Below, in pieces: positions 1 through 11,899 of a stretch of 64,000 bases of DNA. A model generated the notes under the pieces. That model was not told the DNA's origin and did not search any database. It saw only the letters and a program-made list of their open reading frames with translations. The stretch is from Neofusicoccum parvum (lineage: Eukaryota > Ascomycota > Dothideomycetes > Botryosphaeriales > Botryosphaeriaceae). The position numbers and the translations under genes are program-made. Location of the stretch: NCBI GenBank assembly GCA_020912385.1, contig CP087211.1, positions 1,364,001-1,428,000 of the forward strand, in the 5' to 3' direction. Position 1 is the stretch's first letter. Each line of letters starts with the position of its first letter.

Positions 1-1233
1 TGGGCACGCACTAGGCTCAGAGACAGCCGCAGAGGCTGCTCGGTATGTGCCAAATATGGCTTGCAGGCAGGATTCGAAGTTCTCACATGGCCTTTTAGAG
101 ACACCCAAGGCGGCGGCTTCCTCAACTCGCTCGCGCGCCGAATTACTCCGCGTATGCATCATCTCCAGCTCAACACTACTGTCCGCAAGCGCTCCGACGG
201 TGCCGAAATGATTGATTTCTACCTTCGGCCCGGACATGGAAGGCACATTATTCGCTACAACAACGCCTGGATGATGGTCAACCGAGAACGGCAGGGCAAC
301 TACCTGGATACGAACAACGAGCCCTTCGAGACTGTCACACTCACAACGCTGTATGCCCACAAGCACGTCTTCGAGCAACTTTTTGCTGAAGCTCATGAGA
401 TGGCACAACAGCATCACGAGGGCAAGACGAGCATCCTCGTCCCCGAAGGCTTTGACTGGAAGCCATTCGGGTCGCCAAAGCGGAAGAGGCCGCTTGAATC
501 CGTAGTGCTTGAAGAAGGTGTCAAGGAGCGCTTAATTCAGGACATGCAGGAATTCATCGACAAGCGAGAGTGGTACTTCGACCGGGGAATTCCGTACCGG
601 AGGGGCTACTTGCTCTACGGGCCGCCGGGCACGGGTAAAAGCTCGGTTATTGAAGCAATTGCGGGTCACCTCAATTTCAACATTGCGATGTTGAATTTGA
701 GCCAGCGAGGCATGACTGACGACAAGCTGCAGCTCATGCTCACCAAAGTGCCCCCGCGGACTTTGGTCCTTCTGGAGGATGCGGATGCGGCGTGGGTCAA
801 CCGCAGACAGTCCAACCAGGATGGCTACTCAGGCGCAACAGTCACATTCTCTGGTCTCCTGAACGCGCTCGACGGGGTTGCAAGCGCAGAAGAGCGCATA
901 CTTTTCCTGACGACGAACCATGTGGAGCGTTTAGACGAGGCTCTGATTCGGCCCGGCCGGGTGGACGTCACAGTCCGCATCGGAGAGGCAACAGAGTGGC
1001 AGATCAGACAGCTCTTGGAGCGGTTCTACGGCGAGGCGGATCCCGGCGGCGCGGGCCGGGAGAGGTTTTTGGCAAAGGCGCGTAAGCTCGGCTTAGTGGG
1101 CGCGCTGAGCCCGGCGGAGCTCCAAGGGCTGTTCCTCTACAACAAGGAGGATCTGGACGGCGCCAGTGCGAGTTTGGACGAACTTGCATCGATGCATGCG
1201 CAGTTGGCGCGGAAAGCGAATATCCCCGAGTGA
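1..1233 (+). CDS. BCS1-like mitochondrial AAA ATPase, 5' partial
   Basis: The frame is open from the left edge to the TGA at 1231-1233, so the start and any upstream exons lie outside the window. An acceptor-like TTGCAG at 61-66 could open the visible exon at 67. The first part resembles the BCS1 N-terminal domain, with a PGHGRHIIRYNNAW stretch matching its GPGRH segment. The AAA domain follows: Walker A GPPGTGKSS (from 619), Walker B LVLLEDADA (about 763-789) and a LIRPGRVDV arginine-finger region (about 940-970). BCS1 proteins are inner-membrane AAA translocases that insert the Rieske protein into complex III. Filamentous fungi also carry several BCS1-like paralogues of unknown role, and this is more likely one of those, so I give no symbol. 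Family is secure; substrate is not. Confidence 0.85.
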   Translation, partial: WARTRLRDSRRGCSVCAKYGLQAGFEVLTWPFRDTQGGGFLNSLARRITPRMHHLQLNTTVRKRSDGAEMIDFYLRPGHGRHIIRYNNAWMMVNRERQGNYLDTNNEPFETVTLTTLYAHKHVFEQLFAEAHEMAQQHHEGKTSILVPEGFDWKPFGSPKRKRPLESVVLEEGVKERLIQDMQEFIDKREWYFDRGIPYRRGYLLYGPPGTGKSSVIEAIAGHLNFNIAMLNLSQRGMTDDKLQLMLTKVPPRTLVLLEDADAAWVNRRQSNQDGYSGATVTFSGLLNALDGVASAEERILFLTTNHVERLDEALIRPGRVDVTVRIGEATEWQIRQLLERFYGEADPGGAGRERFLAKARKLGLVGALSPAELQGLFLYNKEDLDGASASLDELASMHAQLARKANIPE

Positions 1234-2073
1234 CCTGGCCGCCACGGTGCTCCCTGTAGAATATGTATGGATAGGTAGATACTCGAACGAAGATGCTCTG
1301 TCTGCAACAAGCACCCTGGCGGACGCCGAAACAGCACCACTGGCGGGAGACGCGGAAGGTCAGGCCGTCTTGAGTTGAGGCCGCAGAAGCGGCCCTGGAC
1401 GCGAGGACCAGGCCGAGGTCGCAGTGGCTGCAAGGGACGGGCCTGCCGGTTTTGCGCCTTCGCTCCGATGTGACCAGTGTGTGACGGCAGCATGTCATGC
1501 GCGCATGCGGCAGGCGGAGGGCTGCGTGATGAGCAAAAGAAATTTCCTGTGACCTGGCAGCGATCGCAGCTCACCGCCGCGCGTGCCGCGTGCAAAAGCC
1601 CAGGGAAAGCCCCCACGTTGAGTCACGTTCCGCATTTCGCCGCTTTATCGTACGGCGGATCTAGCCTTGTTATCTGATGGAAAGACCTTTCCAAGCCCCA
1701 AGCGTCCCAGAAGCCTGGCTCGCAGCTGTCCGTCACGCAACAAGGCTCCTAGTGACGCGCCGGTCGCATGCAGGCCTCCGAGAGCGCGGAAAAGGCGCCG
1801 GCCCATCCTTCCACGTCAGGAGCCTGTTGTCCACGCCTATACGACCACGCCTCAGCCGCGCCCAAGCTAGTACATGGCACGTCCAAGCCGCAATCCCGGA
1901 GCACAAAAAAAGCAACTCGCTGCATCAGCCACCTCCCCGATGCTGTCTGTCGCCCGCCCAAGCCCCGCGCCGTATCACCACCCTCCAACGCCGCCGCACA
2001 CCATCCTCCGCACCTCTCTGCTCTCGGAACCACCCACGCGCAGGGCGACATCGCGCCCCAAGACCCGCGCACC
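1234..2073. other. intergenic: BCS1-like 3' flank and OPT promoter
   Basis: No supported gene. The OPT frame stays open upstream to an ATG at 1768, but the family-like start is the ATG at 2074 in context CACCATGTC. The stretch 1860-2070 is C-rich, as in many fungal leaders. Confidence 0.6.
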
Positions 2074-5000
2074 ATGTCGAAGACCCCGCTGCTCCTGCGC
2101 TCGTCGCCTGCCCAGGGCACCGGCTCCTACGGCGCCCTGCCCGTCCACATACTGAGCACCAGCAACGAGAGCTCCGCCGACGAGAGCACGCACGACCTCG
2201 ACCATGTCATGCGCACCGGCAAGCGGAAAGCCAAGAGCAACCTGCGCGACGCCGACACAATAACGGAGGAGGAGGCCGAGTCCAGCAAAGCTCCGCGCAA
2301 CCGCACTGCCTCTGATGGCCGCCTGCTAGACGACAAGGGCACCAAGCGGAGCCGTAGGAAAAGTTTGCCGGCCGTCAACCTGCCCGATGATCACCCCTCG
2401 GCCGTTGAGGCTTGGGTCGGCAGTCTGGAGGGCGAGATGGAGTCTGGCCTGGAAGGAAGGTTTAATTCCAAGGCTGGAATGCCGTCTGCCGCGCCAGTCA
2501 CGGAGGACACACCCTCGGATTCCTTCCAGTCCGACAGCTCCGAAGCCATAGATATTGACGGCTCGGAGGACGGGGGCTCTGAGGTTGGGGGCCAGGTTCG
2601 AGACAAGGCGGCTGAGGAGAGTCCACCAGACGACTCTCCCTACCCTCAGGTGCGGGCTGCGGTGCGGCCCTCAGACGACACATCTTTGTCCATTAATACT
2701 CCGCGCATGTGGACGCTGTCCATGCTCTTCTCCATCCTCGGCTCTTCCACAAATTTGTTCTTTTCCCTAAGATATCCCAGTGTTAGCATTACACCGGTCA
2801 TCGCGCTTCTTCTCGTCCACCCAATTGGTCTGCTCTGGGATCAGCTCCTGAAGCGCCTAGATGATCCCGCCGAGGTCTTCACCAACGGATCCATTCATCA
2901 CAGAGCCGCGGATGCGGTGGAATATGGTTCTTCTAATGGCGCCATCAACCTCCAGGACCATGACGGCGACGGGAGCATGGCACATGGCGAAAAGAAGCGG
3001 AGCTGGACACGAAGCTTGAGGCTTTGGCTTGCGCAAGGCAAATGGAACGAGAAGGAACATTGCTGCGTCTACATCAGCAGCAATGTCTCTTTCGGCTTCG
3101 CCTTTGCGACTGACGTAAGTTTGCCCTCCGTATAACCAACATATGTGCTCGCTAATGCATTGTCTAGGTCATCGTCGAGCAATCCATGTTCTATCACCAG
3201 AAACTCACCATTACCTATCAGATCCTCCTAACCATTTCGACCCAGATTCTCGGGTATGCTCTAGCCGGGCTCACCAGACGCTTCTTGGTCAGGCCCAGTG
3301 GAATGATCTGGCCTGGCACCTTGATCTCCACGGCAATGTTCACGACACTGCATAAGCAGGACAATGCACCAGCGAATGGGTGGAAAGTCTCGCGTATGAA
3401 GTTTTTCCTCTACGTTTTCTTGGGCTCTGCAGCATTCTACTTCCTTCCTGGTCTGCTTTTCCCTGCTCTGAGCTATTTCAGCGTCATCACGTGGTTTGCA
3501 CCGAAGAACGTTGTTGTCGCTAATCTGGTGAGGAATTTTTGCTCTTTCAAGAGCCGGATGTGTTACTAATGCATGTTTAGTTCGGTGTCGCCTCTGGGCT
3601 CGGCCTTTTCCCCATGACGTTCGACTGGTCCCAGATCGCCTACATCGGATCTCCCCTGGTAGTTCCGTTCTGGGCCGCGCTCAACATTGTCGGAGGTCTA
3701 GTCGTGGTCATGTGGATCATGGCACCCATAATGTGTAAGTGTGCCATTATTCTCACACCAGAAGCCGCTTGCTGACCTGTGACTCTAGACTACTTGAACA
3801 TCATGTACTCGTCGTACATGCCGATTCTCTCGGCTGCCGTGTTCGATAATACCGGGAAACCATACGATGTCAGCAAGATCCTTACAACAGACTTTCTCTT
3901 CGACGAGAAAGCGTACGAGAGCTACAGCCGCGTATTCCTCCCCATCACCTACGTCTTGAGTTATGCGTTGCAGTTTGCGGCCCTTACCGCTTTGCTTTCG
4001 CACACGGCGTGCTGGCATGGAAAGGATATCCTGCGGCAATGGAAGGCATCTTGGAAGGAGATTAAGGGCCAGAGCGAGCAACCGGGATATCAGCAGATTC
4101 CTCAAGAACAGCAGCCTCTACGTCACAAGAAGTCAACTCGCAGCATGACGGCGTCAATGCCCGATTTGGACAATATGATGGCTGCGGAGGACGTCCACAA
4201 CCGGCTGATGAGAAGGTACAAGGATGCCCCAATGACCTGGTATCTTCTGACGGGTGTCGTAATGACCGCCATCGGAATGTTTGTGGTCGAATAGTAAGTT
4301 CTTCTGCCACATCTTGGACGAGCATTGCCTGACAGAATTGCAGCTATCCCATTCACCTGCCTTGGTACGGTCTCCTGCTCGCATTGGGCATTTGCACGAT
4401 CCTATTCATCCCGATCGGCATTGTGATGGCAATCACAAATCAACAAAGCAGCTTGTACCTGATCTGTCAGCTCATCTGTGGCGTTGTTTTCCCTGGACGA
4501 CCAGTTGCAAACATGGTGTTCGTAACGTACGGATACATCACTTCCACTCAGGGCTTGAAATTCTCCTCGGACCTTAAACTCGGCCATTATATGAAGATCC
4601 CGCCACGTCTCCTCTTCATGCTTCAACTTGCGGCCACGGTTGTCTCCAGTCTCACGCAGATCGGCGTATTGAATTGGATGCTGGCAAACATCCCTGGTAT
4701 CTGCACGTCTGAAGCCATCAACGGATTCAATTGCCCCATTGCTCGGGTCCACTTCAATGGTAGCATCTTGTGGGGTGTAGTCGGCCCGGCGCGATTTTTT
4801 GGCCCCGGAGCACTCTACCGCCCGCTGGTCTGGGCTTTCCTACTTGGCACCATCGCACCTGTTGGGGTTTGGCTTCTTGGTCGGAAACAGAAGCACAGCA
4901 TTTGGCGGAAGGTCAATTTGCCAGTTCTTTTCGGCAGTCTCAGCTGGATCCCACCGGCAACGGGTCTCAACTTCTCGGTATGGGCCGTTGTTTGCTGGCT

Positions 5001-5304
5001 CTTCAACGACTTCATCCGGACCCGGAAGAGCGCGTGGTGGAAGAAGTACAACATGACACTGTCCGCAGCGCTTGACTCGGGAGTTGCGGTGGGTGTTGTT
5101 GTTGTCTTCTTCGGAGTCATTTACCCGGGATTCAACAAGGGATTCAGCTGGTGGGGCACGGAGGTCTTCAAACAGGTATGGTTTGCCTTTTCCAATTTAT
5201 TTGACAGCATGCTAATGCACCTTTCTTAATAGGGTTGTGACTGGAAGGCTTGCCCGTACAAGTCCGTGGAGCCGGGACAACACTTCGGCCCTGACACGTG
5301 GTGA
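2074..5304 (+). CDS. OPT-family oligopeptide transporter
   Basis: Proton-coupled importer of small peptides of the OPT (ISP4/OPT1) family, a polytopic membrane protein. Exons by splice signal and phase: 2074-3114, 3168-3527, 3581-3734, 3789-4293, 4344-5175, 5233-5304. Introns are 50-57 nt with GTAAGT/GTGAGG/GTATGG donors and CTAAT-type branch sites. The first 190 or so residues are a hydrophilic, Ser/Asp/Glu-rich cytosolic tail. The membrane core then starts at NTPRMWTLSMLFSILGSS, with family blocks SLRYPSVSITP, FGFAFATDVIVEQSMFY, NVVVANLFGVASGLG, MKIPPRLLFM and GCDWKACPY near the end. It ends in the short DTW tail. Start at 2074 rather than the in-frame ATG at 1768 because the upstream part is low complexity. 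Substrate (peptide, glutathione or siderophore-metal) cannot be read from sequence. Confidence 0.93.
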
Positions 5305-6231
5305 TGATGGAACGAGAATGAGACGAACACAAAAACGGCCTCCCAAGTAACGACATACCGGAGAAGCGAGACGAAGCGCTCCCGGGACACTCTGATGATA
5401 CCCTTCACTTCGACGATTGAGCATTTCACATAGACTCATTGATTGCATCTTGTGTGTTTTTTTGATTATAGCATTGCGGCCCGGGACTTTGATGATTGAG
5501 TTAAGTTTTTGCTTCTGCGGCACAATTTTTTGATTTTTGCATCTGGCTTGGCCACGTAGAACATGACTATTGTCGTTCTGACTCGGATGGGTTGCGGTGA
5601 ACTCGGCGGGCATATGCATGGGCACGGGCGGGTAGAGCATAGCATGCATTTGGATTTAGCATTGGGAGAGAAACTGGCATCAGCGGGCGGTTACAGGATT
5701 GCGTAGGTTTAGCATAAGCGGAGGACAGATGCTCGGGCAGCACTCGCGGTGCTACCGGGATGGTAGATGCGGAAAGCAAGCGTTTTAGACATGCGTTTGT
5801 TCGTGGGCCGACACGAATGAAACACGAACCACAATTTGCGGCAAGCTGTCCACTTCCCCGACGGAATTGAGTTGTCAGAATGACAGCGTTGCGACGGTTT
5901 CCCCGGATCGCGGAAGCCATGGGCAAGCTCGGAGTGCACGTGACCGGCTGAAGTGACCACTTCAACACCTCTGGGCAGAAAGCTAAGCTAGGCGTCACTC
6001 TGCCCGCAACAGACACCACGGTACACCACAACTCCACGCGCCTGCCACAACGACCCCTAGCCCCGCGCACGCTCTCCGGCCGCTTACCTCCGCTGCATCC
6101 ACCTCCACCGGCCGAACACCGCACTCGGCGCGCGCAATTCGCCCTTCCCCCCCGGGCGAACACGACACCCCGTTTTCCGGGCGTGGCCTCTTCCACCAAC
6201 CTCAGCAAGACTCCGCCAAAAGGACGCAACC
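5305..6231. other. intergenic: OPT 3' region and YIP1 promoter
   Basis: No supported gene. The T-rich stretch 5440-5540 is probably OPT 3' UTR. The C-rich stretch 6000-6220 just before the YIP1 start looks like a fungal promoter/leader. Confidence 0.6.
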
Positions 6232-7337
6232 ATGGCCAACTACTACGGCGCATCACCCAACGCCGGCGCCAGCGGCGCGTACGGCCAGCCCGCAGCCGCG
6301 TCGGCGCAGAACCTCAACTTCTACCAGTCGTCGTACTCGCAGCAGCCGGTCTCGGGCCACACGACGCCCTTCCAGGCGTACAATGGCGGCGCCGTCTCCA
6401 GCGCCTACGCGGGCGCGGGGTTCGGCGGTGCCGGCAGCATGGCGGGGCCGAGCGGCTTCGGCGGCGCCGTGCCAGGCGTGAGCGGGCGGATGGGCGAGCA
6501 GGGCGGGCTGAGGACGGGCTGGTTGGCGGCGTTTGGGACGGAGGGATATGAGGGCGAGCCGCCGTTGCTGGAGGAGCTGGGTGTGAATTTCGGGCATATC
6601 AAGACAAAGGTGAGTGGGTGACGTGGGGTGGCGGTGGAGGAAGAATGGCCGGTGGTGGGGTTCGTGGTTCTGTGCGGGTTGGCTGACGGCGATGACAGAC
6701 TCTCACGGTGCTGAACCCCTTGGCGCGGATAGACCAGCATATCATGGACGACTCGGACCTGGCGGGCCCGATCCTGTTCTTCCTGCTGTTCGGCACGTTC
6801 CTGCTCTTCGTAAGTTGCGGTTCCTCTCCTCCGCGCGGCGGCGCAATTGGCTGACACGGCGGCCCTGGCTGCTTCCAGTCTGGCAAGGTACACTTCGGCT
6901 ACATCTACGGTCTCGCGCTGCTAGGCAGCACCTCGCTGCACATGATCCTGTCCCTCATGTCTCCGCCCGTCGACTCGGCCACGGCCGCGTCCGGCCACCC
7001 TTCGCACCCCACGTCGTCGCACTTCTCGTCGACCCTGACCTTCCCCCGCTCCGCGTCGGTGCTCGGATACTGCCTCCTGCCGCTGGTGCTGACGTCGCTG
7101 GTTGGAATCGCGATCCCCATGGACGGCCCCTTCGGCTACATCCTGACCACGGCCGCCATCCTCTGGTGCACGTACAGCAGCAGCGCCATGTTCTGCGCCG
7201 TCGGCCGCATGAGCGGCATGCGCGGCCTCGTTGCGTACCCGCTTGGGCTGTTCTACGTCGGCTTCGGCATCATGGCAATCTTCAGCAGCAGGGGCACCGG
7301 CAGCTTGGCCGCGAAGACGGCGGTAGGCGGTGCGTGA
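6232..7337 (+). CDS. YIP1: YIP1-family Golgi/ER membrane protein
   Basis: Yip1 binds Rab GTPases (Ypt1/Ypt31 in yeast) and acts in ER-Golgi vesicle biogenesis. Exons 6232-6609, 6699-6809 and 6879-7337; introns of 89 and 69 nt with GTGAGT and GTAAGT donors. The N-terminal third is soluble and rich in Gly, Ala, Gln and Tyr, as in Yip1. The conserved part runs through PPLLEELGVNFGHIKTK, TLTVLNPLARIDQHIMDD and DLAGPILFFLLFGTFLLF. It continues with GKVHFGYIYGLALLGSTS and several further membrane segments. The most conserved Yip1 block, around the HFGYIYG segment, lies right at the second splice junction, which supports the model. ATG context is ACCATGG. Confidence 0.93.
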
Positions 7338-8061
7338 GAGAACACGGGCAGTCCAAAAGATTGGCGGGGGTTTATTTCGTGGTGGCTCAAAGCTTTCTTG
7401 ACAGTGTCGACGTTAGCGTTTCATGGTGGGGAGGGAAGGTTGGGATGCATGCATGCAAGGATGACGATGTCTTTTGGCGGCGGACGTGTACGATGGAGTC
7501 GATTGCTGGGATGAAATGGGAAAAGCACGGCGTCTCTGGGTGGATAGAGGAAAGCATGAACGGCCCCGGCTCAGATACAAGTAACCTAATTGAAACATAA
7601 AAAGATGACACGCTCTTCCGACTCGGCAAAAGGACGGTGGCGTTCCAAATCGGCATGCCGGCCGCGACTTCGGCAGCGGGGTGTGTCATGCCGACGGCCG
7701 TGTCAAGCAGACCACGACCTCCCAGGCGGTGCTTGCTGCAACTGTTTGTTCACCGTACACAACTGGAGCCGCGAGGTGAAGGCAGGCCGCCGTCCCTAGC
7801 CACAGACCAAGTGACAGCGCGCAATTGCTAATCCGAGCCGTCTGTTTATCTGCTATCCATCCGCGTTGCCGTCCGCGTCGCCTTTCTTCCTCCTCCACCA
7901 TTTCCTTTCCCCGCCCGCTCTCTTCCAACAGGCGCGTTTCGCTCAACCAACTCTCTTCCTTACGGTCTATTTCGATAAGTTCTAGAGGAATATCTCTAAG
8001 ATAGACCCACCTTTGGTGTTTTCTCCAGCACAACCCGCTTTCGTTCGCGGCGCAGTCCAGG
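7338..8061. other. intergenic: YIP1 3' region and HRI1 promoter
   Basis: No supported gene. Pyrimidine-rich tract at 7860-7930, upstream of the HRI1 start. Confidence 0.55.
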
Positions 8062-9256
8062 ATGGTACAGCCAACGGTCAACCCCACGGCGGAGGCAGGA
8101 GACATTTCTGTGAGGGAGTGGATATGCTGGGTACGTTCCTCCGCACGCTGTGCTGCCTCATTCGCAACATCCTACGCGTCCTCGTCCTTCCCTCTCCCCC
8201 AATCTTTCCCTCCCAGCACCCACTCAACCTCCTCCGCCCCTCCCACACCCGCTCCAAATCCCTCCTCTCCCGCCACCGAAAGACGCAAGACCCTCCACAC
8301 TAACGTTCTCCCCCGGCACCCCCAGGACGGCGAAGCCCCCGCGGAGCCCACGTCCACGCTCGTCCTCACCACGCCGGCCGCCACCTTCCTCGACACGCGC
8401 CTGACGCTCCCCACGGCCACCACGCCGCCCGCCGCCGCGCCGCTGCCCAACGCCGGCGGCCCGCTCGCCCGCCTCGACTGGGCCTTCTCGGGCTCGTCCG
8501 AGTCGCTGCCGCCCGCCGACGTGCCGGCCGCGTCGCTGGCGGCCCCGCTGGTGGCCGTCGACGCGGGCGCGCTGGCGTCGCCGGCGCACGGAGGCACCGG
8601 GTGGCTGAGGGTGCCGCGCAAGCGGTGGAACCACGTCGTCGACAGCAGGTGCGCGTGGGGCGCCAGCCCGCGGCCCGACGAGGGCTGCATGTTCCCGGTG
8701 GCCGGCCGGCCGGAGGCGTGTCTGGAGGTGGGGGCGATGGAGAAGGTGCCGGGCAGCGGGGCGGTGGTGGCGTACCAGGAGCTGTGGGTCACGGTCGATG
8801 CGAGGGTGAGTTCTCTTTTTTTTTGCTTCTTGGCGTCAATCCCCTTCCCCCTGTCTTTTTGTCGTTTCGGGGATGTTGGTGCTGTTGCGCTTCTTCTTTG
8901 GTGGCGAGAGCTGATGAGACTGGCGTGGGCAGCAAGTTGGGAACGAGCGCAGGCGTCAGGGCATGGTGCTATCGCTGTCGATCCCGGACGAGAAGGCTAG
9001 GGGCATCGTGGTGCGCGTCGGACAGTTCTGCCAGGGGCTGCTGATGATCGACCATGAGATCACGCTCGAGCGCTGGGAGTATTGTGCCGGCCCGCGGAGT
9101 CCTGGGGGCGGGTGGCAGCGTGTTGCGAAGCTGGGCGGCAGATTCTTGCCCTGTCAGTGGACGTTTGAGGGGGGCAGGGCTGAGGGCGTGGAGGTTGGAA
9201 ATACGTTGGTGGATGAGAAGTTCGAGTGGAAGGTTGAGGAGAAGTTTGCATGGTAG
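8062..9256 (+). CDS. HRI1: HRI1-family protein
   Basis: HRI1 is a conserved fungal cytosolic/nuclear protein of poorly known role; the yeast protein was named for its interaction with the kinase Hrr25. Exons 8062-8130, 8326-8805 and 8933-9256, all joined in phase 0. The first 23 residues end in ISVREWICW, followed after the intron by DGEAPAEPTSTLVLTTP, a typical HRI1 opening. Further family-like parts are WAFSG (about residue 70), the WNHVVDSR stretch followed by DEGCMFPV, LEVGAMEKVPGSG, YQELWVTVD and the C-terminal LERWEYC segment. Intron 1 (195 nt) is longer than usual and is open in frame, so an unspliced reading also looks like an ORF. The spliced form fits the family better. Confidence 0.82.
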
Positions 9257-11899
9257 TATGAAGTAGATTAGGCCTTGGGGATTGGTTGTATTGGGAACAT
9301 GGGGACTTGCGGTGTGTTGGGTACGGGTGGGCATTTGATGAACAGGGTTTTTGGAAAGGGTAAAGCCATACGGTAATGTTGGTGACGCCTCATGAATAGG
9401 TACAGGGAGCTATATTATCGGAAGAAGAGTGATGTTCATAGCGGGGATAGGAATGCTTCAGTGTAGCTGCTGCACAGTAACGGACAACCTCTTCCGATAA
9501 AGACGAAGAACTTTAAGACATTCTGGCCAAGAAACTTTAACAGTCCCTGGTTGGGGATTCAGCCCTTGGAATATGCTGCAACTTCCGTCTCGCAATCATA
9601 GATGGGCCGTATATCTAGATTCAGATGCTGGAAAATCTTTCATTTGTCTCTTTGGGAAGTGGCTCAGAGATATCCAGGAGCGAGTCTGCTTTGATCAATC
9701 ACGCTGATGCTTGGAGTGAAGAAGCCTCTGACGAAACTACTAATAGTGAATTTGGAACCGCATAGCTCCCTACAAATAGATTCGAATGTTTGCAGGCTTG
9801 CAATCAATCAGACTCGAGATCTTAAGTACATCTCATAGACCCGCCGAGAGCCTGCTGTCCGTCGGAAAGCCCGAGATCCTGAATGGAAAGGGATTAAAAG
9901 GCCTGACTGAGACTACTTGTACAAGAGATGAGCAGTGATCAAGAGTGAATCGTCCGCGAAAGTCACGAGTTCATTGACTTGCTGAGCGATTGCTCTCAGA
10001 GAAGTGAAAGGCTGTGATCTCACCATACTGGACCGCCGCCGCCGGCTTCACTCCACTTCACCCTACCTCACCGCCAGGCAACAGTGCACGGGCCTGGGCC
10101 CTGAAGTCGCGCGAGCTCAAGGCAAAGCTCCGCCGTCTTTACTCCAACTCAGCTTCTTCAACCACCAACCCGCGTCTCGCCTTGCGGCGTGCGCATCAGC
10201 GCCGGATGGGCCCTAGATAGGCAATACGCATGCTGCGTGACTCAGGTGAGCTCCTTCTGGACTCTGGGCCCAGTAGACGCGTCAAATTGACGCACCTACT
10301 GGGCCCGGATTTCGGAAGAGGATCTGGGGGGGAGGCCGTGCCAAAATTTTGGGAGTTCATGCTGACTCAGCTATAAGATCCCTTTTTCTCTGCGGGCATG
10401 CAGACGTTTGAAGTTGCAAAATGGATTACCAGATTGGGTGGTCTGCATGTTTCCCCAAGCTGGTCAGCTAAGCGAGGTGACGTAATCGGTCGAAGAAAAG
10501 GCATGCGCCGGCGCGGTCGGTGCTGAGGAGGATTTTCGGAAAGTGACTCCAAGAGCTGATTCATGGAAGAGACGGGCTTTTCAACTTCGGTATAGCATCG
10601 GAAGTCTGGCTTCGGACGTTTTCGATGAGGTCCAAAACACTACTTCCCTCTTTTCCACTTGCCTTCCTCACTCTTCCATACCCGACATCCGAAGACCTGC
10701 TCATATTACTCGGTAAATCTCATGTTATTTCCATCAGTTGAGAGGCTAGATAGTCACTTTTTTGCTAGGGTTTAATTTGTGGCCACAAAGCCGATCGTCC
10801 CGCTGCGATCTTATATTATTTCCACTGCCCAAATCTGGATTTTTGATCCTTAAGAGCTTGGTAAAAACAAATGTAAGATCTTTACACATACAGATGGTAG
10901 ACAGATAAGGATACTGGGTCCACACCCCTGTCAGTGGGCTTCACAAGATCTCGAGCCTCCTGTATAAGGACGTGATAACAGCATGTGACAACCACTAATT
11001 ATAGAAGTGGTGAAGACAAAATGGCCGCATGGTACTATTTCACAACCAAACCATTAAGCTCGTTTGCGCGGAAATTACTCTACGGGCACCTGAGGAAGTA
11101 GAGCCTTTTGAGTTCAACCACAACGGAAACAAGGCACCAGCTAGTCTTCAGAACCGATCCGTGGAAATTACTTTTAGAAATGTAGGATGATGGTGTGGAA
11201 AATGACCTTTGCAGGTCCACGCACGTCTGGTCAAATGGCCCGTCCGAGTTCAGAATTTTCCTAATAATTCCGCAAAAGCAGGGAGATCACAGTGATGTCC
11301 GCGAACGCATGCAATATAAGCAGGATCACCTCGGACCTTCCTACAGTATCCACCCAGAAACTCCATTTGCGCTATCATGGATGACACGCTTCCGACACGC
11401 TCACACATTAACTGGCGCGTTTCTCCTGTACGAAACGCAGATGTCCACTTCTCGCTGCTGTGGTCCCAATGTCAAGGCCGTGAGGCTGCACCTCTCGGCT
11501 GCATCACCTTTTAATCCAACGGTGAAGATAACCAACTCATATCCCCTCAACATAACATCTGAGCATGATGATGAACAACATCTCTACACTGAAGATGGTC
11601 CGGACAGAGAAGATCAACCCCAAAGCTCGTCCCCTCTTGTGGATGGCTGGGACAGTTGACTTGGAACACAAGGAACAGAATAGAGCAGTACGGGAGGTCA
11701 TGGTAGAGAGGTTTGCATGAGGTGACGGAAGAAGTGTTGGGGAAACGCGGCTGCTCTTGTTTTGACTTGCAAATGAATTTGAACGCCCCTGAAACCTATG
11801 TACAGCAGACACTGCTGAGAAGAGGCGGCGAGCCTCTCCAAATCTGGTTTAATATCACAGCTCCCTGCCTTATTCTTTCTTCCGATTGATGCGATCCGT
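9257..11899. other. gene-free stretch of lower G+C
   Basis: About 2.6 kb without a recognisable gene. Base composition is visibly more A+T-rich than the flanking genes. The longest open frame (11195-11659, plus, 154 codons from a non-ATG codon) shows no family features. The only clear structure is the 41-bp palindrome at 10266-10306. It may be a decayed mobile element, but I see no transposase or polymerase remnant. Confidence 0.5.
10266..10306. repeat. 41-bp near-perfect palindrome
   Basis: Arms 10266-10285 and 10287-10306 are 20 nt each with a single-base centre. They start and end in GGGCCC and differ at two positions. No gene is adjacent and no target-site duplication is obvious. Confidence 0.85.

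Noticed and set aside
1768..2073. Longer N-terminus for the OPT transporter starting at the ATG at 1768
   Set aside because: The extra 102 codons are low-complexity leader sequence unlike OPT proteins; the ATG at 2074 has a better context.
11195..11659. 154-codon plus-strand frame in the lower-G+C stretch
   Set aside because: Opens with a non-ATG codon, no family features, no splice partners. Noted only in the intergenic entry.
9257..11899. Transposon copy in the lower-G+C stretch
   Set aside because: No terminal repeats, target duplications or coding remnants that I can identify; the palindrome alone is not enough.
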